Part shown: one piece after another, positions 13,901 to 28,679 of the stretch
Position numbering within the stretch: position 1 is the stretch's first letter
Layout: every line of letters starts with the position of its first letter
Assembly: GCA_021464245.1 (NCBI GenBank)
Contig: JADCRB010000035.1
Location: forward strand, 1,880,793 to 1,944,792
Length of the DNA stretch: 64,000 nucleotides
From: Carallia brachiata
Lineage: Eukaryota; Streptophyta; Magnoliopsida; Malpighiales; Rhizophoraceae
Direction: 5' to 3'
Notes under the pieces: generated by a model
What the model was told of the DNA's origin: nothing
Databases searched by the model: none
Seen by the model: only the letters and a program-made list of their open reading frames with translations
Translations under genes and position numbers: made by a program

Positions 13901-16900
13901 TCTTTATTCATGCCACAAATGGTTTTATGTATGCACTAATAAACGCACATCATGATCAATTGACACGTATTAGATGAATTTATAACATTTAACTCCCAAA
14001 AGGTGTTGAAAATACTTTTTGCATTGAAATTAAAGGTTTTTGCAAGCATTAATGCTTCATTTAAGTGTAATTTTGGTAAATAAGCCATTAAATGAAAGAA
14101 AATCATTATTTGCTTGAAAGAAGTGATTTATGCTCTTGATTCATGCCACAAATGGTTTTATGCAACTAATAAACGCACATCATGATCAATTGCACACTTA
14201 TTAGATGAAATTTAATACATTTAACTCCCCAAAGGTGTTGAAAATGCTTTTCGGTTGAAATTAAAGGTTTTTTGCAAGCATTAATGCTTCATTTAAGTGT
14301 AATTTTGGGTAAATAAGCCATTGAAATGAAAGAAAATCATTATTGCTTGAAATGAAGTGATTTAGACTCTTTATTCATGCCACAAATGGTTTTATGCAAC
14401 TAATAAACGCACATCATGATCAATTGCACACTTATTAGATGAAATTTAATACATTTAACTCCCCAAAGGTGTTGAAAATGCTTTTTTCGGTTGAAATTAA
14501 AGGTTTTTGCAAGCATTAATGCTTCATTTAAGTGTAATTTTGGATAAATAAGCCATTAAAATAAAGGAAAATCACTTATTTGCATCAAATTAAGTGATTT
14601 ATACTCTTTCTTCATGCCACAAACGGTTTTATGCAACTAATAAACGCATATCATGATCAATTTCACACTTATTAGATAAAATTTAATACATTTAACTCCC
14701 CAAAAGGTGTTGAAAAAACTTTTTCGGTTGAAATTAAAGGTTTTTGCAAGCATTAATGCTCATTTAAGTGTAATTTGGGTAAATAAGCTATTAAAATGAA
14801 AGAAAATCACTTATTTGCATAAATGAAGTGATTTAGACTCTTTATTCACGCCACAAAAGGTTTTATGCAACTAATAAACGCAATCATGATCAATTGCACA
14901 CTTATTAGATGGAATTTATGCATTTAACTTACCAAAAGGTGTTGAAATGCTTTTTGCATTGAAATTAAAGGTTTTTGCAAGCATTAATGCTTTATTTAAG
15001 TGTAATTTGGGTAAATAAGCCATTAAAATGAAAGAAAATCACTTATTTGCTTGAAATAACGTGATTTACTCTTTATTCATGCCACAAATGGTTTCATGCA
15101 ACTAATAAACGCACATCATGATCAATTGCACACTTATTAGATAAAATTTAATACATTTAACTTCCCAAAAGGTGTTGAAAATACTTTTTCGGTTGAAATT
15201 AAATGTTTTTGCAAGCATTAATGCTTCATTTAAGTGTAATTTGGGTTAAATAAGCTATTAAAATGAAAGAAAGTCACTTATTTGCATAAAATGAAGTGAT
15301 TTAGACTCTTTATTCACGCCACAAAAGGTTTTATGCAACTAATAAACGCAAATCATGATCAATTGCACACTTATTAGATGGAATTTTATGCATTTAACTT
15401 ACCAAAAGGTGTTGAAAATGCTTTTTGCATTGAAATTAAAGGTTTTTGCAAGCATTAATGCTTTATTTAAGTGTAATTTTCGGTAAATAAGCCATTAAAA
15501 TGAAAGAAAATCACTTATTTTGCTTGAAATAACGTGATTTGTACTCTTTATTCATGCCACAAATGGTTTCATGCAACTAATAAACGCACATCATGATCAA
15601 TTGCACACTTATTAGATAAAATTTAATACATTTAACTTCCCAAAAGGTGTTGAAAATACTTTTTCGGTTGAAATTAAATGTTTTTGCAAGCATTAATGCT
15701 TCATTTAAGTGTAATTTGGGTTAAATAAGCTATTAAAATGTAAGAAAATCACTTATTTGCATAAGATGAAGTGATTTAGACTCTTTACTCATGCCACAAA
15801 AAGTTTTATGCAACTAATAAATGCAAATCATGATCAATTACACACATATTAGATGGAATTTTATGCGTTTAACTCACCAAAAGGTGTTGAAAATACATTT
15901 TGCATTGAAATTAAAGGTTTTTGCAAGCATTAATGTTTCATTTAAGTGTAATTTTGGGTAAAATAAGCCATTAAAATGAAAGAAAATCACTTATTTGCTT
16001 GAAATGAAGTCATTTATACTCTTTATTCATGCCACAAATGGTTTTATGCAACTAATAAACGAACATCATGATCAATTGCACACTTATTAGATAAAATTTA
16101 ATACATTTAACTCCCCAAAAGGTGTTGAAAATTCTTTTTCGGTTGAAATTAAATGTTTTTGCAAGCATTAATGCTTCATTAAAGTGTAGTTTTGGTTAAA
16201 TAAGCCATTAAAATGAAAGAAAAATCACTTATTTGCTTGAAATGAAGTGATTTATACTCTTACTCAAGCCACAAATGGTTTTATAACACTAATAAACGCA
16301 CATGATCAATTGCACACTTATTAGATGAAATGTAATGCATTTAACTCTCCAAAGGTGTTGAAAATGCTTTTTGTTGAAATTTAAGGTTTTTGTAAGCATT
16401 AATGCTTCATTTAAGTGTAATTTGGGTTAATAAGCTATTAAAATGAAAAGAATCACTTATTTGCATAAAATGAAGTGATTTAGACTCTTTATTCATGCCA
16501 CAAAAGGTTTTATGCAACTAATAAACGCAAATCATGATCAATTAGACACTTATAAAATGGAATTTTATGCATTTAACTCACCAAAAGGTGTTGAAAATAC
16601 TTTTTGCATTGAAATTAAAGATTTTTGCAAGCATTAATGCTTCATTTAAGTGTAATTTGGGTTAAATAAGCCATAAAAATGAAAGAAAATCACTTATTTG
16701 CGTGAAATGAATTGATTTAGACTCTTTATTCAGGCTACAAAAGGTTTTACGCAACTAATAAACGCAAATCATGATCAATTGAACATGTATTAGATTGAAT
16801 TTTATGCATTTATCTCACAAAAAGGTGTTGAAAATACTTTTTGCATTGAAATTAAAGGTTTTTGCAAGCATTAATGCTTCATTTAAGTGTAATTTTAGGT

Positions 16901-17489
16901 AAATAAGCCATTAAAATGAAAGAAAATCACTTATTTTCTTGAAATGAAGTGATTTATGCTCTTGATTCATGCCACAAATGTTTTTTATGCAACTAATAAT
17001 GCACATCATGATCAATTGCACACTTATTAGATGAATTTAATACATTTAACTCCCCAAAAGGTGTTGAAAATGCTTTTTCGGTTGAAATTAAAGGTTTTTG
17101 CAAGCATTAATGCTTCATTTAAGTGTAATTTCGGTTCAATATTCATGCCACAAATAGTTTTATGCAACTAATAAACGCAAATCATGATCAATTACACACT
17201 TATTAGATGGAATTTTATGCATTTAACTCCCCAAAAGGTGTTGAAAATACTTTTTCGGTTGAAATTAAAGGTTTTTGCAAGCATTAATGCTTCATTTAAG
17301 TGTAATTTCGGTTAAATATTCATACCACAAACAGTTTTATGCAACTAATAAACGCAAATCATGATCAATTACACACTTATTAGATGGAATTTTATGCATT
17401 TAACTCGGCAAAAGGTGTTGAAAATACTTTTTGCATTGAAATTAAGGGTTTTTGCAAGGATTAATGCTTCATTTAAGTGTAATTTTGGG

Positions 17490-20400
17490 TAAATAAGCTA
17501 TTAAAATGAAATAAAATCACTTATTTGCTTGAAATGAAGTAATTTATACTGTATATTCATGCCACAAATGGTTTATGCAACTAATAAACGCAAATCATGA
17601 TCAATTGCACACTTATTAGATGGAATTTTATGCATTTAACTCACCAAAAGGTGTTGAAAATACTTTTTGCATTGAAATTAAAGGTTTTTGCAAGCATTAA
17701 TGCTTCATTTAAGTGTAATTTTGGGTAAATAAGCCATTAAAATGAAAGAAAATCACTTATTTGCTTGAAATGAAGTCATTTATACTCTTTATTCATGCCA
17801 CAAATGGTTTTATGCAACTAATAAACGCACATCATGATCAATTGCATACTTCTTAGATAAAATTTAATACATTTAACTCCCCAAAAGGTGTTGAAAATAC
17901 TTTTTCGGTTGAAATTAAATGTTTTTGCAAGCAATAATGCTTCATTTAAGTGTAATTTGGGTTAAATAAGCTATTAAAATGTAAGAAAATCACTTATTTG
18001 CATAAAATGAAGTGATTTAGACTCTTTACTCAGGCCACAAAAAGTTTTATGCTTTATTAATGCTTCATTAATGCTTTATTTAAGTGTAATTTTCGGTAAA
18101 TAAGCCTTTAAAATGAAAGAAAATCACTTATTTGCTTGAAATAACGTGATTTATACTTTTTATTCATGCCACAAATGGTTTTATGCAACTAATAAACGCA
18201 CATCATGATCAATTGCACACTTATTAGATAAAATTTAATATATTTAACTCCCCAAAAGGTGTTGAAAATACTTTTTCGGTTGAAATTAAAGGTTTTTGCA
18301 AGCATTAATGCTTCATTTAAGCGTAATTTTGGGTAAAAAAGCCATTAAAATAAAAGAAAATCACTTATTTGCTTCAAATGATGTGATTTATACTCTTTAT
18401 TCATGCCACAAATGATTTATGCAACTAATAAACGCACATCATGATCAATTGCACACTTATTAGATGAAATGCAATGCATTTAACTCTCCAAAAGGTGTTG
18501 AAAATGCTTTTTGTATTGAAATTTAAGGTTTTTGTAAGCATTAAAGCTTTATTTAAGTGTAATTTGGGTTAAATAAGCTATTAAAATGAAAGAAAATCAC
18601 TTATTTGGATAAAATGAAGTGATTTAGACTCTTTATTCATGCCACAAAAGGTTTTATGCAACTAATAAACGCAAATCATGATTAATTGGACACTTATTAG
18701 ATGAAATTTTATGCTTTTAACTCACCAAAAGGTGTTGAAAATACTTTTTGCATTGAAATTAAAGGTTTTTGCAAGCATTAATGCTTCATTTAAGTGTAAT
18801 TTGGGTTAAATAAGCCATTAAAAGGAAAGAAAATCACTTATTTGCGTGAAATGAATTGATCTAGACTCTTTGTTCATGCCACAAATGGTTTTATGCAACT
18901 AATAAACGCACATCATGATCAATTGCACACTTATTAGATGAAATTTAATACATTTAACTCCCCAAAAGGTGTTGAAAATGCTTTTTCGGTTGAAATTAAA
19001 GGTTTTTGCATGCATTAATGCTTCATTTAAGTTTAATTTTGGGTAAATAAGCCATTAAAATGAAAGAAAATCACTTATTTGCTTCAAATGAAGTGATTTA
19101 TACTCTTTATTCATGCTACAAATGATTTTATGCAACTAATAAACGCACATCATGATCAATTGCACACTTATTAGATGAAATGTAATGCATTTAACTCTCC
19201 AAAAGGTGTTGAAAATGCTTTTTGTATTGAAATTTAAGGTTTTTGCAAGCATTAATGCTTCATTTAAGTGTAATTTGGGTTAAATAAGCTATTAAAATGA
19301 AAGAAAATCACTTATTTGCATAAAATGAAGTGATTTAGACTCTTTATTCGTGCCACAAAAGGTTTTATGCAACTAATAAACGCAAATCATGATCAATTGG
19401 ACACTTATTAGATGGAATTTTATGCATTTAACTCACCAAAAGGTGTTGAAAATACTTTTTGCATTGAAATTAAAGGTTTTTGCAAGCATTAATGCTTCAT
19501 TTAAGTGTAATTTGGGTTAAATAAGCTATTAAAATGAAAGAAAATCACTTATTTGCATAAAATGAAGAGATTTAGACTCTTTATTCATGCCACAAAAGGT
19601 TTTATTCAACTAATAAACGCAAATCATGATCAATTGCACACTTATTAGATGGAATTTTATGCATTTAACTCACCAAAAGGTGTTGAAAATACTTTTTGCA
19701 TTGACATTAAAGCTTTTTGCAAGCATTAATGCTTCATTTAAGTGTAATTTGGGTTAAATAAGCCATTAAAATGCAAGAAAATCACTTATTTGCTTCAAAT
19801 GAAGTGATTTATACTCTTTATTCATGCTACAAATGATTTTATGCAACTAATAAACGCACATCATGATCAATTGCACACTTATTAGATGAAATGTAATGCA
19901 TTTAACTCTCCAAAAGGTGTTGAAAATGCTTTTTGTATTGAAATTTAAGGTTTTTGCAAGCATTAATGCTTCATTTAAGTGTAATTTGGGTTAAATAAGC
20001 CATTAAAATGCAAGAAAATCACTTATTTGCGTGAAATTAATTGATTTAGACTCTTTATTCATGCCGCAAATGGTTTTATGCAACTAATAAACGCACGTCA
20101 TGATCAATTGCACACTTATTAGATAAAATTTAATACATTTAACTCCCGAAAAGGTATTGAAAATACTTTTTCGGTTGAAATTAAAGGTTTTTGCAAGCAT
20201 TAATGCTTCATTTAAGTGTCATTTGGGTTAAATAAGCTATTAAAATGAAAGAAAATCTCTTATTTGCATAAAATGATGTGATTTAGACTCTTTATTCATG
20301 CCACAAAAGGTTTTATGCAACTAATAAACGCAAATCATGATCAATTGCACACTTATTAGATAGAATTTTATGCATTTAACTCACCAAAATGTGTTGAAAA

Positions 20401-21409
20401 TACTTTTTGCATTGAAATTAAAGGTTTTTCCAAGCATTAATGCTTCATTTAAGTGTAATTTTGGGTAAATAAGCCATTAAAAAGAAAGAAAATCACTTAT
20501 TTGCTTCAAATGAAGTGATTTATATTCCTTATTCATGCCACAAATGGTTTTATGCAACTAATAAACGCACATCATGATCAATTGCACACTTATTAGATAA
20601 AATTTAATACATTTAACTCCCCAAAAGGTGTTGAAAATATTTTTCGGTTGAAATTAAAGGTTTTGCAAGCATTAATACTTCATTTAAGTGTAATTTGGGT
20701 TAAATAAGCAATTAAAATGAAAGAAAATCACTTATTTGCATAAAATGAAGTGATTTAGACTCTTTATTCATGCCACAAATGGTTTTATGCAACTAATAAA
20801 CGCACATCATGATCAATTGCACACATATTAGATGAAATTTAATACATTTAACTCCCCAAAAGGTGTTGAAAATGCTTTTTCGGTTGAAATTAAAGGTTTT
20901 TGCAAGCATTAATGATTCATTTAAGTGTAATTTTGGGGAAATAAGCCATTAAAATGAAAGAAAATCACATATTTGCATAAAATGAAGTGATTTAGACTCT
21001 TTATTCATGCGACAAAAAGTTTTATGCAACTAATAAACGCAACCATGACCAATTGCACATTTATTGGATGGAATTTTATCCATTTAGCTCACCAAAAGGT
21101 GTTGAAAATACATTTTGCATTGAAATTAAAGGTTTTTGCAAGCATTAATGCTTCATTTAAGTATAATTTGGGTTAACTAAGCCATTAAAATGAAAGAAAA
21201 TCACTTATTTGCATAAAATAAAGGGATTTAGACTCTTTATTCATGCCACAAATGGATTTATGCAACTAATAAACGCACATCATGATCAATTGCACACTTA
21301 TTAGATGAAATTTAATACATTTAACTCCCCAAAAGGTGTTGAAAATGCTTTTTTCGGTTGGAATTAAGGTTTTGCAAGCATTAATGATTCATTTAAGTGT
21401 AATTTTGGG
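17490..21409. repeat. Satellite block, copy 1 of a ~3.9-kb tandem duplication
   Basis: This stretch of about 16.5 monomers is repeated immediately downstream. Diagnostic private variants match at an offset of exactly 3,920 bases: the odd word ATGAAATAAAATCAC at 17506 and 21426, and an irregular junction in which a truncated monomer reads GCTTTATTAATGCTTCATTA at 18051 and 21971. The first ~1.1 kb of the two copies is nearly identical; I saw one substitution. The irregular length (not a whole number of monomers) comes from the truncated monomer inside the block. Borders are approximate because they lie inside satellite sequence. Confidence 0.9.
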
Positions 21410-24400
21410 TAAATAAGCTATTAAAATGAAATAAAATCACTTATTTGCTTGAAATGAAGTAATTTATACTGTATATTCATGCCACAAATGGTTTATGCAA
21501 CTAATAAACGCAAATCATGATCAATTGCACACTTATTAGATGGAATTTTATGCATTTAACTCACCAAAAGGTGTTGAAAATACTTTTTGCATTGAAATTA
21601 AAGGTTTTTGCAAGCATTAATGCTTCATTTAAGTGTAATTTTGGGTAAATAAGCCATTAAAATGAAAGAAAATCACTTATTTGCTTGAAATGAAGTCATT
21701 TATACTCTTTATTCATGCCACAAATGGTTTTATGCAACTAATAAACGCACATCATGATCAATTGCATACTTCTTAGATAAAATTTAATACATTTAACTCC
21801 CCAAAAGGTGTTGAAAATACTTTTTCGGTTGAAATTAAATGTTTTTGCAAGCAATAATGCTTCATTTAAGTGTAATTTGGGTTAAATAAGCTATTAAAAT
21901 GTAAGAAAATCACTTATTTGCATAAAATGAAGTGATTTAGACTCTTTACTCAGGCCACAAAAAGTTTTATGCTTTATTAATGCTTCATTAATGCTTAATT
22001 TAAGTGTAATTTTCGGTAAATAAGCCTTTAAAATGAAAGAAAATCACTTATTTGCTTGAAATAACGTGATTTATACTTTTTATTCATGCCACAAATGGTT
22101 TTATGCAACTAATAAACGCACATCATGATCAATTGCACACTTATTAGATAAAATTTAATATATTTAACTCCCCAAAAGGTGTTGAAAATACTTTTTCGGT
22201 TGAAATTAAAGGTTTTTGCAAGCATTAATGCTTCATTTAAGCGTAATTTTGGGTAAAAAAGCCATTAAAATAAAAGAAAATCACTTATTTGCTTCAAATG
22301 ATGTGATTTATACTCTTTATTCATGCCACAAATGATTTATGCAACTAATAAACGCACATCATGATCAATTGCACACTTATTAGATGAAATGCAATGCATT
22401 TAACTCTCCAAAAGGTGTTGAAAATGCTTTTTGTATTGAAATTTAAGGTTTTTGTAAGCATTAAAGCTTTATTTAAGTGTAATTTGGGTTAAATAAGCTA
22501 TTAAAATGAAAGAAAATCATTATTTGGATAATGAAGTGATTTAGACTCTTTATTCATGCCACAAAGGTTTTATGCAACTAATAAACGCAAATCATGATAA
22601 TTGGACACTTATTAGATGAAATTTATGCTTTTAAACTCTACTCAAAAGGTTGAAAATACTTTTGCATTGAAATTAAAAGGTTTTTGCAAGCATTAATGCT
22701 TCATTTAAGTGTAATTGGGTTAAATAAGCCATTAAAAGAAAGAAAAATCACTTATTTGCGTGAAAAATTGAATCTAGACTCTTTGTTCATGCCCATAAAT
22801 GGTTTTTATGCAACAATAAACGCACATCATGATCAATTGCACACTTATTAGATGAAATTTAATACATTTAACTCCCCAAAAGGTGTTGAAAATGCTTTTT
22901 CGGTTGAAATTAAAGGTTTTTGCATGCATTAATGCTTCATTTAAGTTTAATTTTGGGTAAATAAGCCATTAAAATGAAAGAAATCACTTATTTGCTTCAA
23001 ATGAAGTGTTATACTCTTTATTCATGTACAAATGATTTTATGCAACTAATAAACGCCCACATCATGATCAATTGCACACTTATTAGATGAAATGTAGCAT
23101 TTAACTCTCCCAAAAGGTGTTGAAAATGCTTTTTGTATTGAAATTTAAGGTTTTGCAAGCATTAATGCTTCATTTAGTGTAATTTGGGTTAATAAGCATT
23201 AAAATGAAAGAAAATCACTTATTTGCATAATGAAGTGATTTAGACTCTTTATTCGCCCACAAAAGGTTTTATGCAACTAATAACGCAATCATGATCAATT
23301 GCACACTTATTAGATGAATTAATGCATTTAACTCACCAAAGGTGTTGAAAATACTTTTTGCATTGAAATTAAAGGTTTTTGCAAGCATTAATGCTTCATT
23401 TAAGTGTAATTTGGGTTAAATAAGCTATTAAAATGAAAGAAAATCACTTATTTGCTAAAAATGAGATTTAGACTTTTATTCATGCCACAAAAGGTTTTAT
23501 GCAACTAATAAACGAAATCATGATCAATTGCACACTTATTAGATGGAATTTTATGCATTTAACTCACCAAAGGTGTTGAAATACTTTTTGCATTGACATT
23601 AAAGCTTTTTTGCAAGCATTAATGCTTCATTTAAGTGTAATTTGGGTTAAATAAGCCATTAAAAAAATGAAAGAAAATCACTTATTTGCTTCATGAAGTG
23701 ATTTATACTCTTTATTCATGCCACAAATGGTTTTATGCAACTAATAAACGCACAATCATGATCAATTGCACACTTATTAGATGAATTAATGCATTTAACT
23801 CCAAAAGGTGTTGAAAATGCTTTTTGTATTGAAATTTAAGGTTTTTGCAAGCATTAATGCTTCATTTAAGTGTAATTTGGGTTAAATAAGCCATTAAAAT
23901 GCAAGAAAATCACTTATTTGCGTGAAATTAATTGATTTAGACTCTTTATTCATGCCGCAAATGGTTTTATGCAACTAATAAACGCACGTCATGATCAATT
24001 GCACACTTATTAGATAAAATTTAATACATTTAACTCCCGAAAAGGTATTGAAAATACTTTTTCGGTTGAAATTAAAGGTTTTTGCAAGCATTAATGCTTC
24101 ATTTAAGTGTCATTTGGGTTAAATAAGCTATTAAAATGAAAGAAAATCTCTTATTTGCTTAAATGAATTGATTTAGACTCTTATTCATGCCACAAAGGTT
24201 TTATGCAACTAATAAACGCAATCATGATCAATTGCCACTTATTAGAGAATTTATGCATTTAACTCACCAAAAGGTGTTGAAAATACTTTTTGCATTGAAA
24301 TTAAAGGTTTTTGCAAGCATTAATGCTTCATTTAAGTGTAATTTTGGGTAAATAAGCCATTAAAAAGAAAGAAAATCACTTATTTGCTTCAAATGAAGTG

Positions 24401-25300
24401 ATTTATATTCCTTATTCATGCCACAAATGGTTTTATGCAACTAATAAACGCACATCATGATCAATTGCACACTTATTAGATAAAATTTAATACATTTAAC
24501 TCCCCAAAAGGTGTTGAAATATTTTTCGGTTGAAATTAAAGGTTTTTGCAAGCATTAATGCTTCATTTAAGTGTAATTTGGGTTAAATAAGCATTAAAAT
24601 GAAAGAAAATCACTTATTTGCATAAAATGAAGTGATTTAGACTCTTTATTCATGCCACAAATGGTTTTATGCAACTAATAAACGCACATCATGATCAATT
24701 GCACACTTATTAGATGAAATTTAATACATTTAACTCCCCAAAAGGTGTTGAAAATGCTTTTTCGGTTGAAATTAAAGGTTTTTGCAAGCATTAATGCTTC
24801 ATTTAAGTGTAATTTTGGGTAAATAAGCCATTAAAATGAAAGAAAATCACTTATTTGCTTAAAATGAAGTGATTTAGACTCTTTATTCATGCACAAAAAG
24901 TTTTATGCAACTAATAAACGCAAACCATGACCAATTGCACATTTATTGGATGGAATTTTATCCATTTAGCTCACCAAAAGGTGTTGAAAATACATTTTGC
25001 ATTGAAATTAAAGGTTTTTGCAAGCATTAATGCTTCATTTAAGTATAATTTGGGTTAACTAAGCCATTAAAATGAAAGAAAATCACTTATTTGCATAAAA
25101 TAAAGGGATTTAGACTCTTTATTCATGCCACAAATGGATTTATGCAACTAATAAACGCACATCATGATCAATTGCACACTTATTAGATGAAATTTAATAC
25201 ATTTAACTCCCCAAAAGGTGTTGAAAATGCTTTTTCGGTTGGAATTAAAGGTTTTTGCAAGCATTAATGATTCATTTAAGTGTAATTTTGGGTAAATAAG
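21410..25300. repeat. Satellite block, copy 2 of the ~3.9-kb tandem duplication
   Basis: It follows copy 1 directly. Shared rare variants continue to the far end: ATGCCGCAAATGG with CGCACGTCATG (about 20066 and 23956), AACCATGACC with TTATTGGATGG (about 21041 and 24924), and GGTTGGAATTAA near 21357 and 25239. From about 22519 this copy acquires many one-base losses, so the offset has fallen from 3,920 to 3,891 by position 23892. Outside the indel-rich patches (about 22519-23830 and 24150-24250) the two copies again match closely. This patchiness is more like uneven consensus quality than uniform decay. Confidence 0.88.
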
Positions 25301-27539
25301 CCATTAAAATGAAAGAAAATCAATTATTTGCTTCAAATGAAGTGATTTATACTCTTTATTCATGCCACAACTGGTTTCATACAACTAATAAACGCACATC
25401 ATGATCAATTGCACACTTATTAGATAAAATTTAATACATTTATCCCCCCAAAAGGTGTTGAAAATACTTTTTCGGTTGAAATTAAAAGTTTTTGCAAGCA
25501 TTAATGCTTCATTTAAGTGTAATTTGGGTTAAATAAGCTATTAAAATGAAAGAAAATCACTTATTTGCATAAAATGAAGTGATTTAGACTCTTTATTCAT
25601 GCCACAAAAGGTTTTATGCAACTAATAAACGCAAATCATGATGAATTGCACACTTATTAGATGAAATTTTATGCATTTAACTCACCAAAAGGTGTTGAAA
25701 ATACATTTTACATTGAAATTAAAGGTTTTTGCAAGCATTAATGCTTCATTTAAGTGTAATTTGGGTTAAATAAGCCATTAAAATGAAAGAAAATCACTTA
25801 TTTGCGTGAAATTAATTGATTTAGACTCTTTATTCATGGCACAAATGGTTTTATGCAACTAATAAGCGCACATCATGATCAATTGCACACATATTAGATG
25901 AAATTTAATACATTTAACTCCCCAAAAGGTGTTGAAAATGCTTTTTCGGTTGAAATTTAAGGTTTTTGCAAGCATTAATGATTCATTTAAGTGTAATTTT
26001 GGGTAAATAAGCTATTAAAATGAAAGAAAATCACTTATTTGCATAAAATGAAGTGATTTAGACTCTTAATTCATGCCACAAAAAGTTTTATGCAACTAAT
26101 CAACGCAAATCATGATCAATTACACATTTATTAGATGAAATTTTATGCATTTAGCTTACCAAAAGGTGTTGAAAATACATTTTACATTGAAATTAAAGGT
26201 TTTTGCAAGCATTAATGCTTCATTTAAGTATATTTTGGGTTAAATAAGCCATTAAAATGAAAGAAAATCAATTATTTGCATAAAATAAAGGGATTTAGAC
26301 TCTTTATTCATGCCATAAAAGGTTTTATGCAACTAATAAACGCAAATCACGATCAATTGCACACTTATTAGATGGAATTTTATGCATTTAACTCACCAAA
26401 AGGTGTTGAAAATACATTTTGCATTGAAATTAAAGGTTTTTGCAAGCATTAATGCTTCATTTAAGTGTAATTTGGGTTAAATAAGCCATTAAAATGCAAG
26501 AAAATCACTTATTTGCGTGAAATTAATTGATTTAGACTCTTTATTCATGCCCCAAATGGTTTTATTCAACTAATAAACGCACATCATGATCAATTGCACA
26601 CTTATTAGATGAAATTTAATACATTTAACTCCCCAAAAGGTGTTGAAAATGCTTTTTCGGTTGAAATTAATGGTTTTTGCGTGCATTAATGATTCATTTA
26701 AGTGTAATTTTGGGTAAATAAGCCATTAAAATGAAAGAAAATCACTTATTTGCTTCAAATGAAGTGATTTACAATCTTTATTCATGACACAAATGGTTTT
26801 ATGCAACCAATAAACGCACATCATGATCAATTGCACACTTATTAGATAAAATTTAATACATTTAACTCCCCAAAAGGTGTTGAAAATACTTTTTCGATTG
26901 AAATTAAAAGTTTTTGCAAGCATTAATGCTTCATTTAAGTGTAATTTGGGTTAAATAAGCTATTAAATGAAAGAAAATCACTTATTTGCATAAAATGATG
27001 TGATTTAGACTTTTTATTCACGCCACAAAAGGTTTTATGCAACTAATAAACGCAAATCATGATCAATTGCACACTTATTAGATAGAATTTTATGCATTTA
27101 ACTCACCAAAATGTGTTGAAAATACTTTTTGCATAGAAATTAAAGGTTTTTGCAAGCATTAATGCTTCATTTAAGTGTAATTTTGGGTAAATAAGCCATT
27201 AAAATGAAAGAAAATCACTTATTTGCGTGAAATGAATTGATTTAGACTGTTTATTCATGTCACAAATGGTTTTATGCAACTAATAAACGCACATCATGAT
27301 CAATTGCACACTTATTAGATGAAATTTAATACATTTAACTCCCCAAAAGGTGTTGAAAATGCTTTTTCGGTTGAAATTAATGGTTTTTGCGAGCATTAAT
27401 GATTCATTTAAGTGTAATTTTGGGTTAATAAGCCATTAAAATCAAAAAAAATCACTTCTTCGCTTCAAGTGAAGTGATTTATACTCTTTGTTCATGCCAC
27501 AAATGGTTTTATGCAACTAATAAACACACATCATGATCA

Positions 27540-28260
27540 ATTGCACACTTAATAGATGGAATTTTATGCATTTAGCTCACCAAAAGGTGTTGAAAATAAA
27601 GTTTACATTGAAATTAAAGGTTTTTCCAAGCATTAATGCTTCATTTAAGTATAATTTGGGTTAAATAAACCATTAAAATGAAAGAAAATCACTTATATGC
27701 ATAAAATGAAGGGATTTAGATTCTTTATTCATGCCACAAATGATTTTATGCAACTAATAAACGCAAATCAAGATCAATTGCACACTTATTAGATGGAATT
27801 TTATGCATTTAGCTCACCAATAGGTGTTGAAAATAAAGTTTGCATTGAAATTAAAGGTTTTTGCAAGCATTAATGCTTCATTTAAGTATAATTTGGGTTA
27901 AATAAGCCATTAAAATGAAAGAAAATCACTTATATGCATAAAATGAAGGGATTTAGATTCTTTATTCATGCCACAAATGATTTTATGCAACTAATAAACG
28001 CAAATCAAGATCAATTGTACACTTATTAGATGGAATTTTATGCATTTAGCTCACCAATAGGTGTTGAAAATAAAGTTTGCATTGAAATTAAAGGTTTTTG
28101 CAAGCATTAATGCTTCATTTAAGTATAATTTGGGTTAAATAAGCCATTAAAATGAAAGAAAATCACTTATATGCATAAAATGAAGGGATTTAGACTCTTT
28201 ATTCATGGCACAAATGATTTTATGCAACTAATAAACGCAAATCAAGATCAATTGCACACT
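27540..28260. repeat. Three near-identical adjacent satellite monomers
   Basis: Three successive monomers share the otherwise rare variants GAAAATAAAGTTT (in place of GAAAATGCTTTTT) and ATATGCATAAAATGAAGGG; two of them also share AGCTCACCAATAGGTG, at 27811 and 28048, exactly 237 bases apart. This is a recent local single-monomer expansion, unlike the multi-monomer repeats on either side. Confidence 0.8.
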
Positions 28261-28679
28261 TATTAGATGGAATTTTATGCATTTAACTCACCAAACGGTG
28301 TTGAAAATACTTTTTGCATTGAAATTAAAGGTTTTTGCAAGCATTAATGCTTCATTTAAGAGTAATTTGGGTTAAATAAGCCATTAAAATGAAAGAAAAT
28401 CACTTATTTGCGTGAAATGAATTGATTTAGACTGTTTATTCAAGCCACAAATGGTTTTATGCAACTAATAAACGCACATCATGATCAATTGCACACTTAT
28501 TAGATGAAATTTAATACATTTAACTCCCTAAAAGGTGTTGAAAATGCTTTTTCGGTTGAAATTAAAGGTTTTTGCAAGTATAAATGCTTCATTTAAGTTT
28601 AATTTTGGGTAAATAAGCCATTAAAATAAAAGAAAATCACTTATTTGCTTCAAATGAAGTGATTTATACTCTTTATTCA

